Assembly (NCBI RefSeq): GCF_002078875.1
Contig: NC_034412.1
Span: 84,679,491 to 84,743,490 of the forward strand
Origin: Numida meleagris
Taxonomy: Eukaryota; Chordata; Aves; Galliformes; Numididae
Direction: 5' to 3'
DNA: 64,000 nucleotides
In this document: one piece after another, positions 22,438-34,490 of the stretch
Layout of the letters: each line of letters opens with the position of its first letter
How positions within the stretch are numbered: the stretch's first letter is position 1
Notes under the pieces: generated by a model
The model's input: the letters and a program-made list of their open reading frames with translations, nothing else
Databases searched by the model: none
Told to the model about the DNA's origin: nothing
Position numbers and translations under genes: made by a program

Positions 22438-25400
22438 ACTGACCCAAGTACTGAACTTGAACTACCAATAGCAACTATAAAAAAATCATATAGATAACGC
22501 TTTGAATACTATTTGAAAGCTTCCTTCTCCTATTCCCTAGTCTTTAAATTCCAGTGCTGCACCGATATTTTCACTTCAGCAGATGTTTCCCCATTGAGCT
22601 TTTCTTGTTCAATATATTTCAAACTGAAGTTTCAATCTGCTTGCTCACCTCTCTCTACTTCAATGGATCAGTTGACATGGAAGTAGAAAAATAGCTCAAA
22701 CAGATGTTTCAGAAGTTAGAAATGTTAGAAAAAAAGTAGAAGATGCTAATGTGGCTATTATATTTGTGTGTGGCAGCATTAACAGATGCTCACTGAGACT
22801 AATAACTACTTCTATCATTCTCCATGGAAACTGATAGCAAATTTGAATGTAAAAAGTTGCTTTGAAAAGCTCACGTGGTGTAATATGATTTATTACATAC
22901 AGTGAAAGTCAATGAAATTTTGCCAGGGAAGCATTTATTATATTTCAGACAAATGAAAGTGACAAACCCTTGCCCCAAGGAACTTAGCAGGTTGTGGCTT
23001 CCCCGTGTGTGGTTGTACAAAATGCTGAGAAGGAGAAATTAGCTTCTACGCTGCACTTTGCAAGACCCAATTAGTCACAGGCCTGTGCTCCTTTTTGTCT
23101 CTTCTCTCTTAGTACAATAAAAAGAATACAAAAAATAAAAAAAAGACCCCATAGTTTATCTTTCTCCCAGTGGCTATGCCGCTATAAATATGAACAAGCA
23201 GTTTAGTTTATGTCTGTATACACTCTCCTAATCTGATCATATATTGGCAGGGAAAAAAAAAAAGAAGAATACTTTCAGTATAACGAAAAAGTTTATAAAC
23301 TCTTCAAGTGTACCCAGAGTATTCCATAAGTGTTGCTTTGCTGGGAGTTAAAAAAACAAACAAGAAAAACATAATATCCTAGAGCACAAGTCTAAAGAGG
23401 AGGTACAAGATATGGGAAAAATCATGATGGTTGATGTACTTGTTATATGCTTACCTTCCTACTCTCATTTTGGATTTATGCTTTCAGGTTGAAGAAAAGA
23501 GATCAGTTCTAGTGAGCAGCAAGAGATGGTGGAATGGAAAGCATTAAGTGCTAAGCTCTGACAAAGACAAGCTATGGGTAATAGAAGTGATTAGCTTCCA
23601 GAAGCACTTTCTCAGAATATCTTTTGCAGCCAAAGAATGCTGGTGCCTGAATAGAGGTTGTAGAGTTAACATGGGATACAGTACCACAAATGAGTTCAAC
23701 TTTGGTATCTGGTTGATTAGTTACTGCTCATACAAACAATATGGAAACTCTTTCGTCTAATAAATACATTCAAGACAGTGAAACTAGGGGATTTGCCCAA
23801 GGCCAGGAGGCAATCTGTGGAAGTTTAGAAATAAAAAGGAAACTCACCCCACACACTCATCTGTCCTATTCTGAGTCTCAGCCATGGACCATAACAGCGG
23901 GAGAGCTCTGACAAAACCTGTCAGCATCCTACTGAAAACCTTAATCCATTTCCCCTGTGCCTCAATAGCCATCAAAAACAAAAAAAATCCTTTGATTTCG
24001 ACAAGAGCTGAAGTAGATCCTTTATGAGTGAAGAATTAAGAAACTAGATATTTTTCCACTTCAGCTTTCAGTGATAGACATTTTTACACTACATAGTGGT
24101 GTAAAAATGTTTGTTGTATGGTAAAAGAGGCTTTTGATGAACTGCTCTGTTTTTTAATGCACTTTTATAACACACTTTAAGTTTTATCGAGAGATGGAAG
24201 AAGCTTGAAGCTCCTGAGAGCATAAGAAATGCACAGAGCTGTAGGGAATACACTTTAGAGAATAGTCATTATGTAAGCAATAACAATTATATTTTAGTGT
24301 AAGTCTGGTTATTTGTGAACCAAAAACTGTGTTTTGGATTTTGATTGTAGAGAAGAAATAAATCTTTTCACATGAGAAACACAGATTGTTACAGCAGCTG
24401 AAAAATTAAATGGTCTTGCAGAAAATACTACGCTTTTAAATTCAGATTCGGACATATATATTTATAGTTAACATTGCAGGAGGTTCATATTATCTTCCTT
24501 AATTTTTGAGCCAACTTCATATATGCAGAACAAGGGAGATCTCTTAATTTTATTTTCCCAGGATTTTCTTCTAAGGCAGCTTTTGAAGAAGCATTAAGGT
24601 ATTAAGACCATTGACTAAATTCAGGAAAGTTACCTGAGCACAACATGATCATTTTTATGTAACAGTCATTTATTCCATAATTTCAGATATAAGGTATACA
24701 ATGTTATTCTTAAGTGAAATTGTGAATTTCTAAGCTACTTCTGTAAAATTTAATTTTTATATATGTATACTATTCTAAAAGATCAGTTCTGGACAAAAAA
24801 AAAATAGGACTGTTTCAGTTAGTCAAATATATACTCCTTGTTTTGAAGATACATTCAGAATGCTGTGTTTGACGCGGATTTATATCAGAATATACCTATC
24901 CTGTGTCCCCATTGGAGCCTGCTGTGTGATGAGGCTGGACCAAATTGTTTCCATTAGTCCCTTAATGCTTAGAAAGCTTTATGACTCTCCACTGAAGATT
25001 GGTATCAAAGCCATTTTTAGAAATTAATTTTCTATTTAGATTTTACCTATTAGTGTTTGGGAGTGGGTAACTAAAAAAAAATGTAAGTCATTATTTGTGA
25101 CTGTGGATATGGTTTGAAGAAACCAGTGCAGAATTACTTGCACTACCCATTCCAGACCTATGCCTGAGCAATGCAGTCTTTCATCCTAAGACACTGTGAT
25201 CTTATCATTCTGTGGAAAAAAAAAATTCAGAAAATGAGAGCTGGCTTTTCACTTAGAGAATAAAAATAATAATTATAATTTCAGAGGTGAGTTCTTGTAT
25301 TCTCATTGGAACTGAGAGCATATTCCTATATATGTGTTTTCATTAACTAAATCATTAAAATAATATTTTAAAAAATAAAGGGATTGTTCCTGAACTTGAA

Positions 25401-26072
25401 AAAACTTACAAATTGTTAATTGAATGAAATATAAATGGAACTATGCTTAAAGATTATATAGTAGTTTTCTTCTGAAATACAGTATAGTTGTTCTCCATGG
25501 AGCAGTTGTGCTGGGAAATAATTACTTTTTAAATAAAGATGTCTTTGGATTTAGATTATACACTTTTCTAAATGTGTTATATTTATGCATTGAGCATTTA
25601 ATAAAATAACAAGAGTGAACTGGTAAAAAACTTTTTTTTTTAGGTGTAAGTGAATTCATGTCACTAAAAATGACAACAAATCCAGAAGTAATTTCACTTT
25701 CATATTTCTTATTAATCTACTTTGAAATTCATTTAAAAAAGTAATTAATGAAAGAACTTTCAGTGACATAAGTACTCACAGAAGTTTGATTGATTGATTG
25801 ACAGTACTCCCAAATTAACTCCCCTAATCACAAACAAGAGGAAAGAAATCTCTCTAGTTCCTCCAACTCAGACAGAAATGTTTCCTTTTGTTCTGAAAGG
25901 CTCGCTCTTCTCTCCTCCTGGTCCTTCAATCTCTCTCAGGCATTGCAGGTACCATCCAGTACCTGCCTTGCGGGGTGAAAAATCATGTTTCCTGCCTCTG
26001 CATACTCCTGTGAATTGATTGCGTTAAAGCGGGTTGCTCCATGATCACAAAGAGCCAGAGCATCAGCCAGAT
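22438..26072. other. Unassigned AT-rich DNA
   Basis: I see no gene. It contains the snapback hairpin at 24074-24114 (listed separately) and several A tracts (about 23250, 24797, 25073, 25216). A weak, possibly very old CR1-tail-like stretch near 24930-24990 is too diverged to call. Confidence 0.6.
24074..24114. repeat. Near-perfect snapback hairpin
   Basis: The arms ACATTTTTACAC (24078-24089) and GTGTAAAAATGT (24099-24110) are perfect 12 bp complements. The stem continues inward (T·G, A-T, C-G) to a three-base ATA loop. It also continues outward with A-T pairs and G·T wobbles to 24074/24114, giving roughly 19 paired positions as RNA. It is shorter than a typical pre-miRNA and has an almost closed loop, so a foldback remnant or a local inverted duplication is more likely. 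Confidence 0.85.
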
Positions 26073-27200
26073 ACCACAGAACCACTGAATAATTTATACT
26101 GGAAGGGATCTCTGAAGGTTATCCCATCTATCACTTTGCTTAGAGCTCAGCTGGCTTTGAAGTTAGGTCAGGATGTTCAGAGCCAAATCCAGTCAAGGTT
26201 CAGGAATCTCCAAGGACAGAGATTCTACAGCTGCTCTGTTCAAGCTGGTCTGATCTTTCACCACCCTTATTGTGAAGAATTTTGCCTTACATTCTGTTGG
26301 AATTTCTCTTGTAACTTATCTTTTCCACCTTGCCCTCTCACTGTGCATCTCTGAGAAGAAACGGGCTTCATCTTCTTAATAACTACAAATTGAGGAAGTG
26401 AAGACAGCATTTGAATCTCCCATATGTTTCCTTATACGTCCATAACTTGATTTTATTCTAATTTCTCAGATGCTGCAACATGACACAGGAGCCTGTGAGC
26501 AGATCTTACCAAGAAACAGCTGTAAGAAGCATTCTATTCATCCTTACTTGCCTTCTGCCACACTCGTCTTCCTGCATATTGGAACAGACCGATCTTGTGC
26601 TTTGAGGAGCCCAATCTAGTATTCTTCTGTACCTCTTCAGTCTTCCAAACATCTTTGCATGGGATCTGCTAGTAGTTCCCTAAGCAAAGTGTAGTGCACT
26701 CTACTGAAGACAAGGTTCATTTTTCTGCTTCTCATTGCTTTATTCACCTCAGAATTTTTCAGACTTTAAAGTTGCTACAGCCTGGGCTACTATCAAACTT
26801 CATAATGTCAGTCAGTTCCTCTTTATTTGTAAGTTTTAAGTCCAGCAGAACCACTCCCGTCATCAACTCATCCACCACCTGCATCAAAAACTTGTCCTCA
26901 ACTCAATCTAGAAACTTTCTAGATTGCTTGCATCCCATCAAGATTCCTTTTCAGGAGTGGTTCACATTAGAATGAAAAAAACAGAGTATGCCATGATTCT
27001 TCCAGTTTTGTAAAGAAGGATTAGTTGATTTCTTTTTCTTCTTGATCATGAAATCTGTAGCAGAAACCCAATATGACACTTCCTTTGTTTAGTCTCCACT
27101 CTTCTCTCAGTTCATTGACAAGCCAAGTCATCACATTGGACAATACAAAGACAACACTACATATCAACCCCTTCATTTTAGAGTCCCCTATACCACCTCT
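26073..27200 (-). mobile_element. Old CR1 with EN part kept and RT lost
   Basis: An old, diverged CR1 on the minus strand. The 3' end lies at about 26073-26400: octamer remnant CACAGAACCACTGAAT, then ACTGGAAGGGATCTCTGAAGG and the complement of the last RT codons. Instead of continuing into the RT catalytic region, the sequence from about 26560 upward shows complement of the endonuclease region and what precedes RT. The central RT blocks are missing, so the copy has an internal deletion or was joined at insertion. It is the only copy here that reaches far enough 5' to show EN sequence. Boundaries at both ends are approximate. Confidence 0.8.
26740..27180 (-). pseudogene. CR1 apurinic-like endonuclease relic
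   Basis: Reading the minus strand downward from 27180, one frame gives REEWRLNKGSVILGFCYRFHDQ (about 27104-27039), recognisable as the CR1 EN stretch that normally contains the G-V-C-Y-R-P-P-x-Q motif. Here the first Pro is Phe and the second is His. Further on, about 26895-26745 gives DKFLMQVVDE, LLDLKLTNKEEL and SSPGCSN..KILR, which match the C-terminal EN blocks of CR1 (DNFLxQxxDEPTR, LLDLLLTNKEEL, GSLGCSDHxxVEF). In the SDH motif both Asp and His are lost (SNF), so the catalytic site is gone. Stops and frameshifts occur throughout. The family's EN nicks target DNA to prime reverse transcription; this one cannot. Confidence 0.75.
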
Positions 27201-28909
27201 TTCTCATTTTCATGTACAGACGCTTGAGACAAGTCCCTCAGCAGTACCATTTTCCAAGAGTACTTAAGAAAGTCTTCCTAGTTATTTTTCTCAACAACAC
27301 ACTTGGCCTTTCTTCCTCCATCTGTCTTCAATATTTGTTCTGTACCCTTCAAAGTGTCTAGTTATAAATCCTCATCACTGCATGTCAAACTGAATCTCAA
27401 GAGTGCTGTGGACTACAGGCCTCATAAAAACACATCAGTTCCAAGTGAATCTTTGAACAACCTGAAATAGTACAGTTCCTACAAAGCCAACACCTCTGTG
27501 CTCCCTTCCATTATACCTGACAGTTCTAATGGCTAAGATGACATGGCGGAGGCAATGCACTACAGCATGCACAGCTTACCAGATACTACTGCAGGCAGTA
27601 CAGGAACACAGGAAAATGGGGGGGGTAATCATCCAACCATGGTGCTCCTTTGCAGTTTCTGTCTGCTGTGCCCTGCAGTAGTCTCTTATGGAGCCAGTTG
27701 TGTCTAGCAACAAATGACCTCTTCCACCTGAATCCATCCCTGCAGACCCCCCACTATATAATGATTTAGTTCTGTTTTTTTGCACTTCTTTCTGGTTGGT
27801 TGGTTGGTTGCTATTGTTTTGTTTGCTTGTTTTTGTGATTTTTTCTTCCTGAAAAGTGTGGCAATCACAGTATTCACTGCTGAAGACAACCTATATCTTT
27901 GAGAAAGCATACACTTGCAACTTTCTGAACAATAATAAAGGCTTTAAAAGCTGGATTACTGCAATATTACTGTACGCACCTGCCATTAAGAAAGGTAATC
28001 TAATCATGGTTTACATCGTATGAATCACTGGAAATCAACACTGTGCAGAATTAAACTAATGACTATTTCTATTAACTTTTGATCTGAATTTGTAATTTGT
28101 AACCTAAGATCTTACTCACTGCTCACTTGCAACAGAGCAAATTCTTGTAATTGGATTTACTTAAGTATAATTGCTTGCAATTTACACCAATTTTATATTA
28201 ACTCCAGTCTAGTTCCTCCTCTAGTTTGTATCACTTTCATTTAAATCCGTAGATATGAATGCATCTGTTCTTTTAAGATATCACTTAAACTGGTGATGAA
28301 TGTTTCCACTCTAAATATTTTTTCCAAGTATAGACTTTCAAAAACAGCAGCATCAAAACTAATTTTCTCCATTGATTTGGGATTTTTTAGCATAAAAGGT
28401 GTTTAAAATTGTAGCATATTACTTGAAAGGACTTGTATTTATTGAGAATAAAAACATGGTAGCCATATTGGTAAAGGGAGGATTCCAGGGTCTGAGTGGG
28501 TGACTGGGTGATTTGTTCGTTTCTGTTTTTCTCTTGGACTCCAAAGATCAATAAAGGAAAACCAAAAAGGTAGCTACATGAAATTATTTTCTTTTGTGTA
28601 AGACATGCTCTGTTTTTGTGGGCATTTACAGAGCATAACTGTTAATTTTGATTTTTTTATGTCCTGCTGTGGCATAAAATTATGGGAACAGGAGGTCAGA
28701 AATGCTTTCCTACACTTCTATTGTTTATTAAATGATTTTTCAATTGTTTTTCCTTTTTTTTGGCATCTCCAAATATAAGCTAATATTTAGGCCAACAGTG
28801 CTGTTTCAGGTTGCATAACAATATTGAAACCATACGTGTTTTAGCCTCCAAAGTAATCCCACAACACTTCTTTTGTGTTCCAAGACTACTTATTATGGTC
28901 CCTCTAGGG
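27201..28909. other. Unassigned DNA
   Basis: I see no gene. A GGTT/GTTT-rich tract lies at about 27790-27840. The CR1 relic to the left may extend slightly into this stretch, but I cannot follow it past about 27200. Confidence 0.5.
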
Positions 28910-28946
28910 CCAAGGAGCCAGAACTACACAAATCCTGGCTCCTTGG
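28910..28946. repeat. Perfect 12 bp stem, 13-base loop hairpin
   Basis: CCAAGGAGCCAG (28910-28921) and its exact reverse complement CTGGCTCCTTGG (28935-28946) flank a 13-base A-rich loop. The stem is GC-rich inside AT-rich DNA, so it is unlikely to be a composition effect. Possible explanations are a short inverted duplication, the ends of a collapsed element, or a small RNA stem. Nothing around it decides between them. Confidence 0.9.
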
Positions 28947-31386
28947 TATGATAGAGCTAATGCAATCCAGCAGTAAAATGAAACTGAATGTGTGTGAGAT
29001 TTTGTCTCTGTAGCTGTGCAAAGACACAGACTGTGAGAATCTGATCCGGAACATATTTTCTTTGTTCTGTATATTTTCTATCTAAATGCCTATATTTATT
29101 TCTCTGCAATATCTGTACTCATATCCCCAAGTCATTTTTGTCATGCATGCTTTATCCTTTCAATCTCATCAATGCACTAATTTATTTGTATGCCTATCTT
29201 CTGACTTTCTCATTGTTCTTATGCACTGCTCCTTTCCCATCCGTAGTCTTATTTCTGACACGTCACTTTCACATCCATTCACTGCTACCTTTGCCAAAGA
29301 GCGGACCAGAACTGACGTGATTCAGAAGGTAAATTTGAATGTCACCACCACCAAAGCTTGACATAAAAGGAAGTTAACACATTCCATTTACATTTTCATT
29401 CCTTTAATAATGTAATGTCTTTTTAACCTTGGTGGTTAAAAATGGAAAAAGGATTATTGGTGTAAAAGCAAGGTTTCAGTAAGGGCAAGTATTCATCCTG
29501 AGCTTTGCCAAAAACAAACAAAAAAAAACAGTTAAAATGACCAGGTGGCTACTCTACCTTAAGAAAGATACTCTACCTCCCTAAGTCTCTTTTTTGGCTC
29601 TAAGCTGTAAAAAGGAAGTAGCTGAGAGCAAAGAAACAAGAAAATGGGTCAGTCAATGTTTAAATGTTCATGCTCACAGCAGTTCATGTCCTTAAAAGCT
29701 GTTTTATTTCACAAGAGCAATAGGCTGAGTGCAGCATATTGTGCAAGAGCTATTCACTACAGCCATTTAGGAGTTAAAAACACACACACACAAAACACCA
29801 AAACAGAATAATTGCCATAGTAAACCAAACAATCTTGCTACAACAAAGCCAACATTACATATTGCAGTTCTGATTAACTCTTCTTTTGACATAACAAGTT
29901 GCTTTCAAGGGAATAATTTAAATGATTTATGTAGATTCGTGGATTTTTTCTTAATTTGACTGCAGAACTGCTGTCAGAGAGAAACAGAACTTCCCTGAAC
30001 CAGCCAGAAAGCACACCAACTATTTACTGTCGTATTTTCTGGAGTTCTCAGTTATTTTGATGGTGGTTGGCATTGCACTTCCCCTTTCACTACACTGAAA
30101 GCATTTTTATCAAGATATGTTGCATGTTGCAAAGCAAAGGTACAGGCTATGCCTGCATTACATCTTCCCTGGCAATTTGATACTGCTAACCAGAGATACC
30201 TTCTTGACGAGCAATGCCTGTTCTACAGAACTTCTCTCTTTGACCTTTCAGGCTCAGCAACAGAGGGAAGAGATCTAACTAACAGTGCTCTTGATAAAAC
30301 TTTCATTCCCTGATAGCTGTATTTAACCCTCACGGTACATGAATCTGCTCAGTAATTCACCTTTTGCTATTCAAGTATCAGTAGTAAAACTACCTGATGA
30401 ACACAGGTTGACTCGGCCAAAAGAAGAACACAGCTTTTAACTTTCCTCCTTTTTGCTGAGAGATCTCCAGAGCAGTGAGATGAATGAGAGAGACAGATTA
30501 CATCCAATGGACAGGAAAAAGGAAAAACACTAGTAGCTCATGGGTATTTAATGGGACTGTAAAAGATGAAATCATTGATATGGATTCATATGATTTTGAA
30601 ATGGCTATGCAAGGGAATGGCTAGGTGCACAAGATGCATCCAGACTTCTATCTGCAATCACCATGATACAAATACGGCGTATCTCTCACCAAGTGCTGAA
30701 TGCTCCTCAACTTCTGCTGCGTGCAGTGTCCATACAGTCATAAATATACAGTGAGTGTCCCCCTTTCTCTCCCCCATCTCTGAGATCTTTTTAGACCTTA
30801 AGTGATCAAATATCAAGATCAGCAAGCAGTTCTACCTTGTACCCACAGAATAAGAATCACATTGAGTATTACACTGTATAGAAGGACCAGAATTTAGGCA
30901 AATATCAGATAGACAAAAATAGGCAGAACAGAAGGCACTAGATGCAGATACCAGTATTACCAACTCTTATTAAATATTTTTAGCTCAGCTCTCAATACCA
31001 GTGCAGATTATTTTTGCACACCAATGACAAGTACCATGAGTAAGATGGGGAAACAGACTGATAGGGGAAAACAGAGCAGATGTTACTGCAAGTTGAATAG
31101 AGGAAAATACTCCTGCTCCTCCCCCTAGAGAAATGGGGTGAGCTTTCTAGTCATGTTTCTGTACTTTCTTTGGTGAGCCTACTGTACCAGCAGGCAAGGA
31201 AAGCTGGACTTTTCCATCTGTAGTGTCTCCAACATAGGGGTCAGACAATTTGTGCAAGGGTTAGGTTGAAAAACTGGTCCTAGGAGTAATAGTGCATAAA
31301 AGATCATCAATATACTATGGAATAGAAAGACTCTGAAAATGCCCTCCAGTCTGATAGTCCTTTTAGCTCTCAAAATCCTCTTCAGC

Positions 31387-31412
31387 TACACACACACACA
31401 CACATATATATT
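31387..31412. repeat. (AC)n/(AT)n microsatellite
   Basis: About nine AC units pass into ATATAT. A simple, probably polymorphic microsatellite. Confidence 0.9.
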
Positions 31413-32840
31413 TAAGGCATATTTTTCTACAGTTGCATATAAAGACACAGGCCTAATTTGCCTATATCTTCTTCGTTCATTATGTTCCTCCTCACACATC
31501 TCATAGTACGTGAATTTCATCATGCACCTCCCTTCATATGATCCTGTATTCTTTCTCTCTGCTATGCCTAAATTCTGAGCATCTTTTGAGCCATTTTAAC
31601 ATCTTACAATTCCCTATGCACATGCCATCAATTTTACACTTTCACTGGATGCTCAGATCAACGTATTATTGCTCAGGTGGAATGCAAAATGATCTTAGAA
31701 ATGAACATAGAGATTAAAAAAAAAATAACGACATACTAAAAAAGTGAGGCTATACCTGAATCTTTCATGCTTCACATGAGAAGAGAAATGAGAGTTAAAT
31801 ATTGGGGCAGGGGGTGAGGAAGGGGAATTACAGTGGTCTCATCATTTAAAGAAAGTAAGTGTCTTTAAAATTAGTTTTAAAACAAATCGCACTGAAGTCA
31901 GAGTGGGGTGAATAGTTCAAGTTTTAGCAAGAACTGTCATGCTCTGCTTTGACATTCTAGTATGGCCATTAAGACGAAGGCAATTCTAAGAATGAAGAAA
32001 AATAATGATATTAGAGTTTAATGAATATGATGATTAAAAGTCTCTTAATTAATTTAAGGAGATGATGGAATCAAAGCTTGTATCTTAATGGAAGATGATA
32101 ATCTAATTACAAAGCTGCTCCAGATGTAACTATACCAGAGGGAGACACTGAAAGAATGCCAGATTTCCAGTTTTCCTTATTGCAAGAAGGAAGACAAGAT
32201 CTCTTCTACAAATTATACAAAAATAAATAAAAATAAAAGATCTGGTGGTGAGCTGCAATGCACCCTATAAATACTGCTACTGGGAAAGCTCACAAAGCTT
32301 AGTAATCCCTAAGAAAAATACATTTATGGAAGAAAGGCACCACTACAGACCTTCCTTAAAACCCCACCCTGTGCCACCCAATGAATTCCATTTTCTCCCA
32401 GGTGAATTAGGCTATTAGAAAATCCTGACTACCTTAGGACTACTTTAGATTAGTGCTATTGATATGTCCTGTGCTGAATATTACAGAAAGCGAGAAGACC
32501 TTTTTCTTGCCTCCTAACAAACTAAAAATAAAGATCATGTAGAATGGAATAAAAATGTGTCTAAAAACAGTCATCCTTCCACAAAAGAGCCCTCAGGTAT
32601 CTCACTCTCATCGGATTTATCATGACATTAAAAGAGTGAGAGTCTTGTACAAATTTTGTCTTTCTAAACCATATAGTAATTCATTTCACTGCCAATTTTT
32701 TCCTCAGAGACTTGTTTTCCAAGGGAAACAATGAGGCTCTCTGAAGCCAAGGTCACAAATGTTCGTGTTCCCTCACACTCTTTGTCTTTTCCCCCTGAAG
32801 AGTTACCACTTTTCTATCTAAACCCAGACAGCTTAATTTT

Positions 32841-32932
32841 GGGAAGGAAAAAAAGAGGAAAGAAAAAGAAAGAAAAAATAAAAAATAAAAAAGAAAAAGG
32901 AAAAAAACAAAAAAGAAAACAGAAAAGGAAGG
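32841..32932. repeat. 92 bp polypurine (GAAA)-rich tract
   Basis: The plus strand is almost pure A and G (imperfect GGAAA/GAAAA units, with three T and two C). It could adopt triplex or other non-B structure. The frame read through it as a Lys-rich peptide is a composition artefact. Confidence 0.9.
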
Positions 32933-33760
32933 TACAGACAGAAACAGTGTCACTATTACAGGCACAGTTAAGACATAAAGTTGAATGTACTAACTGAAAA
33001 GCTGAAAGACAAGAACTTCTGCTCCATACTATAAATAACATTATTTAATGAAATCTTACAGTCCTGAAGCTGTGCTGTCCTGGTACTGACAGAAGCAGCA
33101 AGAAAGAAGCGGACAAGCAGTGGCCTTCAGAACTTGGCAGTTGCCTTTCATTATTGTAGGTCAAATATGGTGGTGCTACACTGAGATCTCTTCTTCAAAT
33201 TCCAAAGAATAACTCTGAAAAGCAAGAGTAAAATATGGCATAAAATTATTCTTTGCTCTATTAATACAAAGAAACGTGCAAATCAAGAAACAAGTTCATT
33301 ACGTTTATTTTAAAAGGACTATTAAAAATTCCAAGACACATGCAATAATTTTGATTTTGGTAAGTGTCGCATAGTTTTGATCTTGAAATAGACATGGGAA
33401 TTCCTATTAATCAATGAATCTGGCATGACACCTCAAATTTGGTTTTGAGGAAGGGCTAGAGGAGAAGCTATCACTGACCTTCAGCTGATGAGTTCCCTAA
33501 CTTTTGAGATCACTTTATACTCTAGAGTTGAAAATGATGTTTTGAGGCTTCACAAAAGCAAATCTCCCCACTGAATTTGAAGGTTCAAATCCTTTCCTTT
33601 TCCATTTCTGTTTTAATCTTTTAGTAAAATTCATTTTATTTAGATTTTAACACGTTTCTGAGGAAAGCAAAAGTGTTTTCCCACTTTCTAGCGTAAAAAA
33701 GCAAGACTACTGTCATGTGTAAGCCAAGTTCCAAAACACTGGAAAGACAGAGTTGCCCTG

Positions 33761-33812
33761 AAAAAAAAAAAAAGCAAAAAAAGAAAAAACCTAAACCTTT
33801 TTTTTTTTTTTT
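33761..33812. repeat. Poly-A tract facing poly-T tract
   Basis: A13 and further A-rich sequence are followed, after the spacer CCTAAACC, by T15. The two tracts can pair as a long A:T hairpin. It may be the junction of two oppositely oriented A-tailed insertions, or chance. Confidence 0.8.
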
Positions 33813-34470
33813 CCCCCTAGGAGTTTTATTTTTAATTTTATCGGCAAAGAAGCTATACCCCATTTAAGTAGCAGCTTTCAAAAAGGGACATTGCTGGTCA
33901 TTTTTTTTTTCTTATTTGAAAACCATGTAAAGAACAGTTAGGTACCCTGAGTGAAGACAGCAGCAAACTACTTTGGATGGGAATTAATCTACAGATAAGG
34001 TCCTGGTTTTGCTCAGACTCACGCTTGCTTTTATTATTCCTCAGTTTTATTGACTTCAGTGGATAAAAGTAGTTGGGATCTAATTTATGAATGAGAGAAA
34101 TTAATATTGAAAATACCAATTCATTTTGAATTCTGTTTACAACAAAAAGATTGCAGAGTTTATCTCACTCTGGCAGAAACTTACTGAAAATTATTTTCTT
34201 TATTCCAGCTAGACTGTGGTATGTAGAATGATAAAAACCCACAATAGAAAAGCTTTCTGCAAGTATACTACTGAAATAATTCTGCATTTGGAACAAGAAT
34301 ATGTGCTAAAACACTTCTTCCCATCACATTTTACCAAGATCAGTTCCAGGTGTTCCCTAATTAGCAGAGCAGCAGACTTTGCAGTTGCCTTTCACATTAC
34401 CCATGTTCACAGATTTTCATTGCATTCAGCAGCTTGTTTGTTTAGTTTTTTTTTATGTGCAGGTTTGTTG

Positions 34471-34490
34471 TTTTTTTTTTTTTTTTTTTT
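34471..34490. repeat. T20 homopolymer
   Basis: Twenty T in a row after GTTTGTTG-rich sequence. No retrogene body is recognisable on the right-hand side that would make this the complement of a poly(A) tail. Confidence 0.9.

Noticed and set aside
24920..24990. CR1-tail-like stretch (GAGGCTGGACCAAATTG ... GTCCCTTAATG)
   Set aside because: Similarity to a CR1 3' UTR is too weak to separate from chance by eye.
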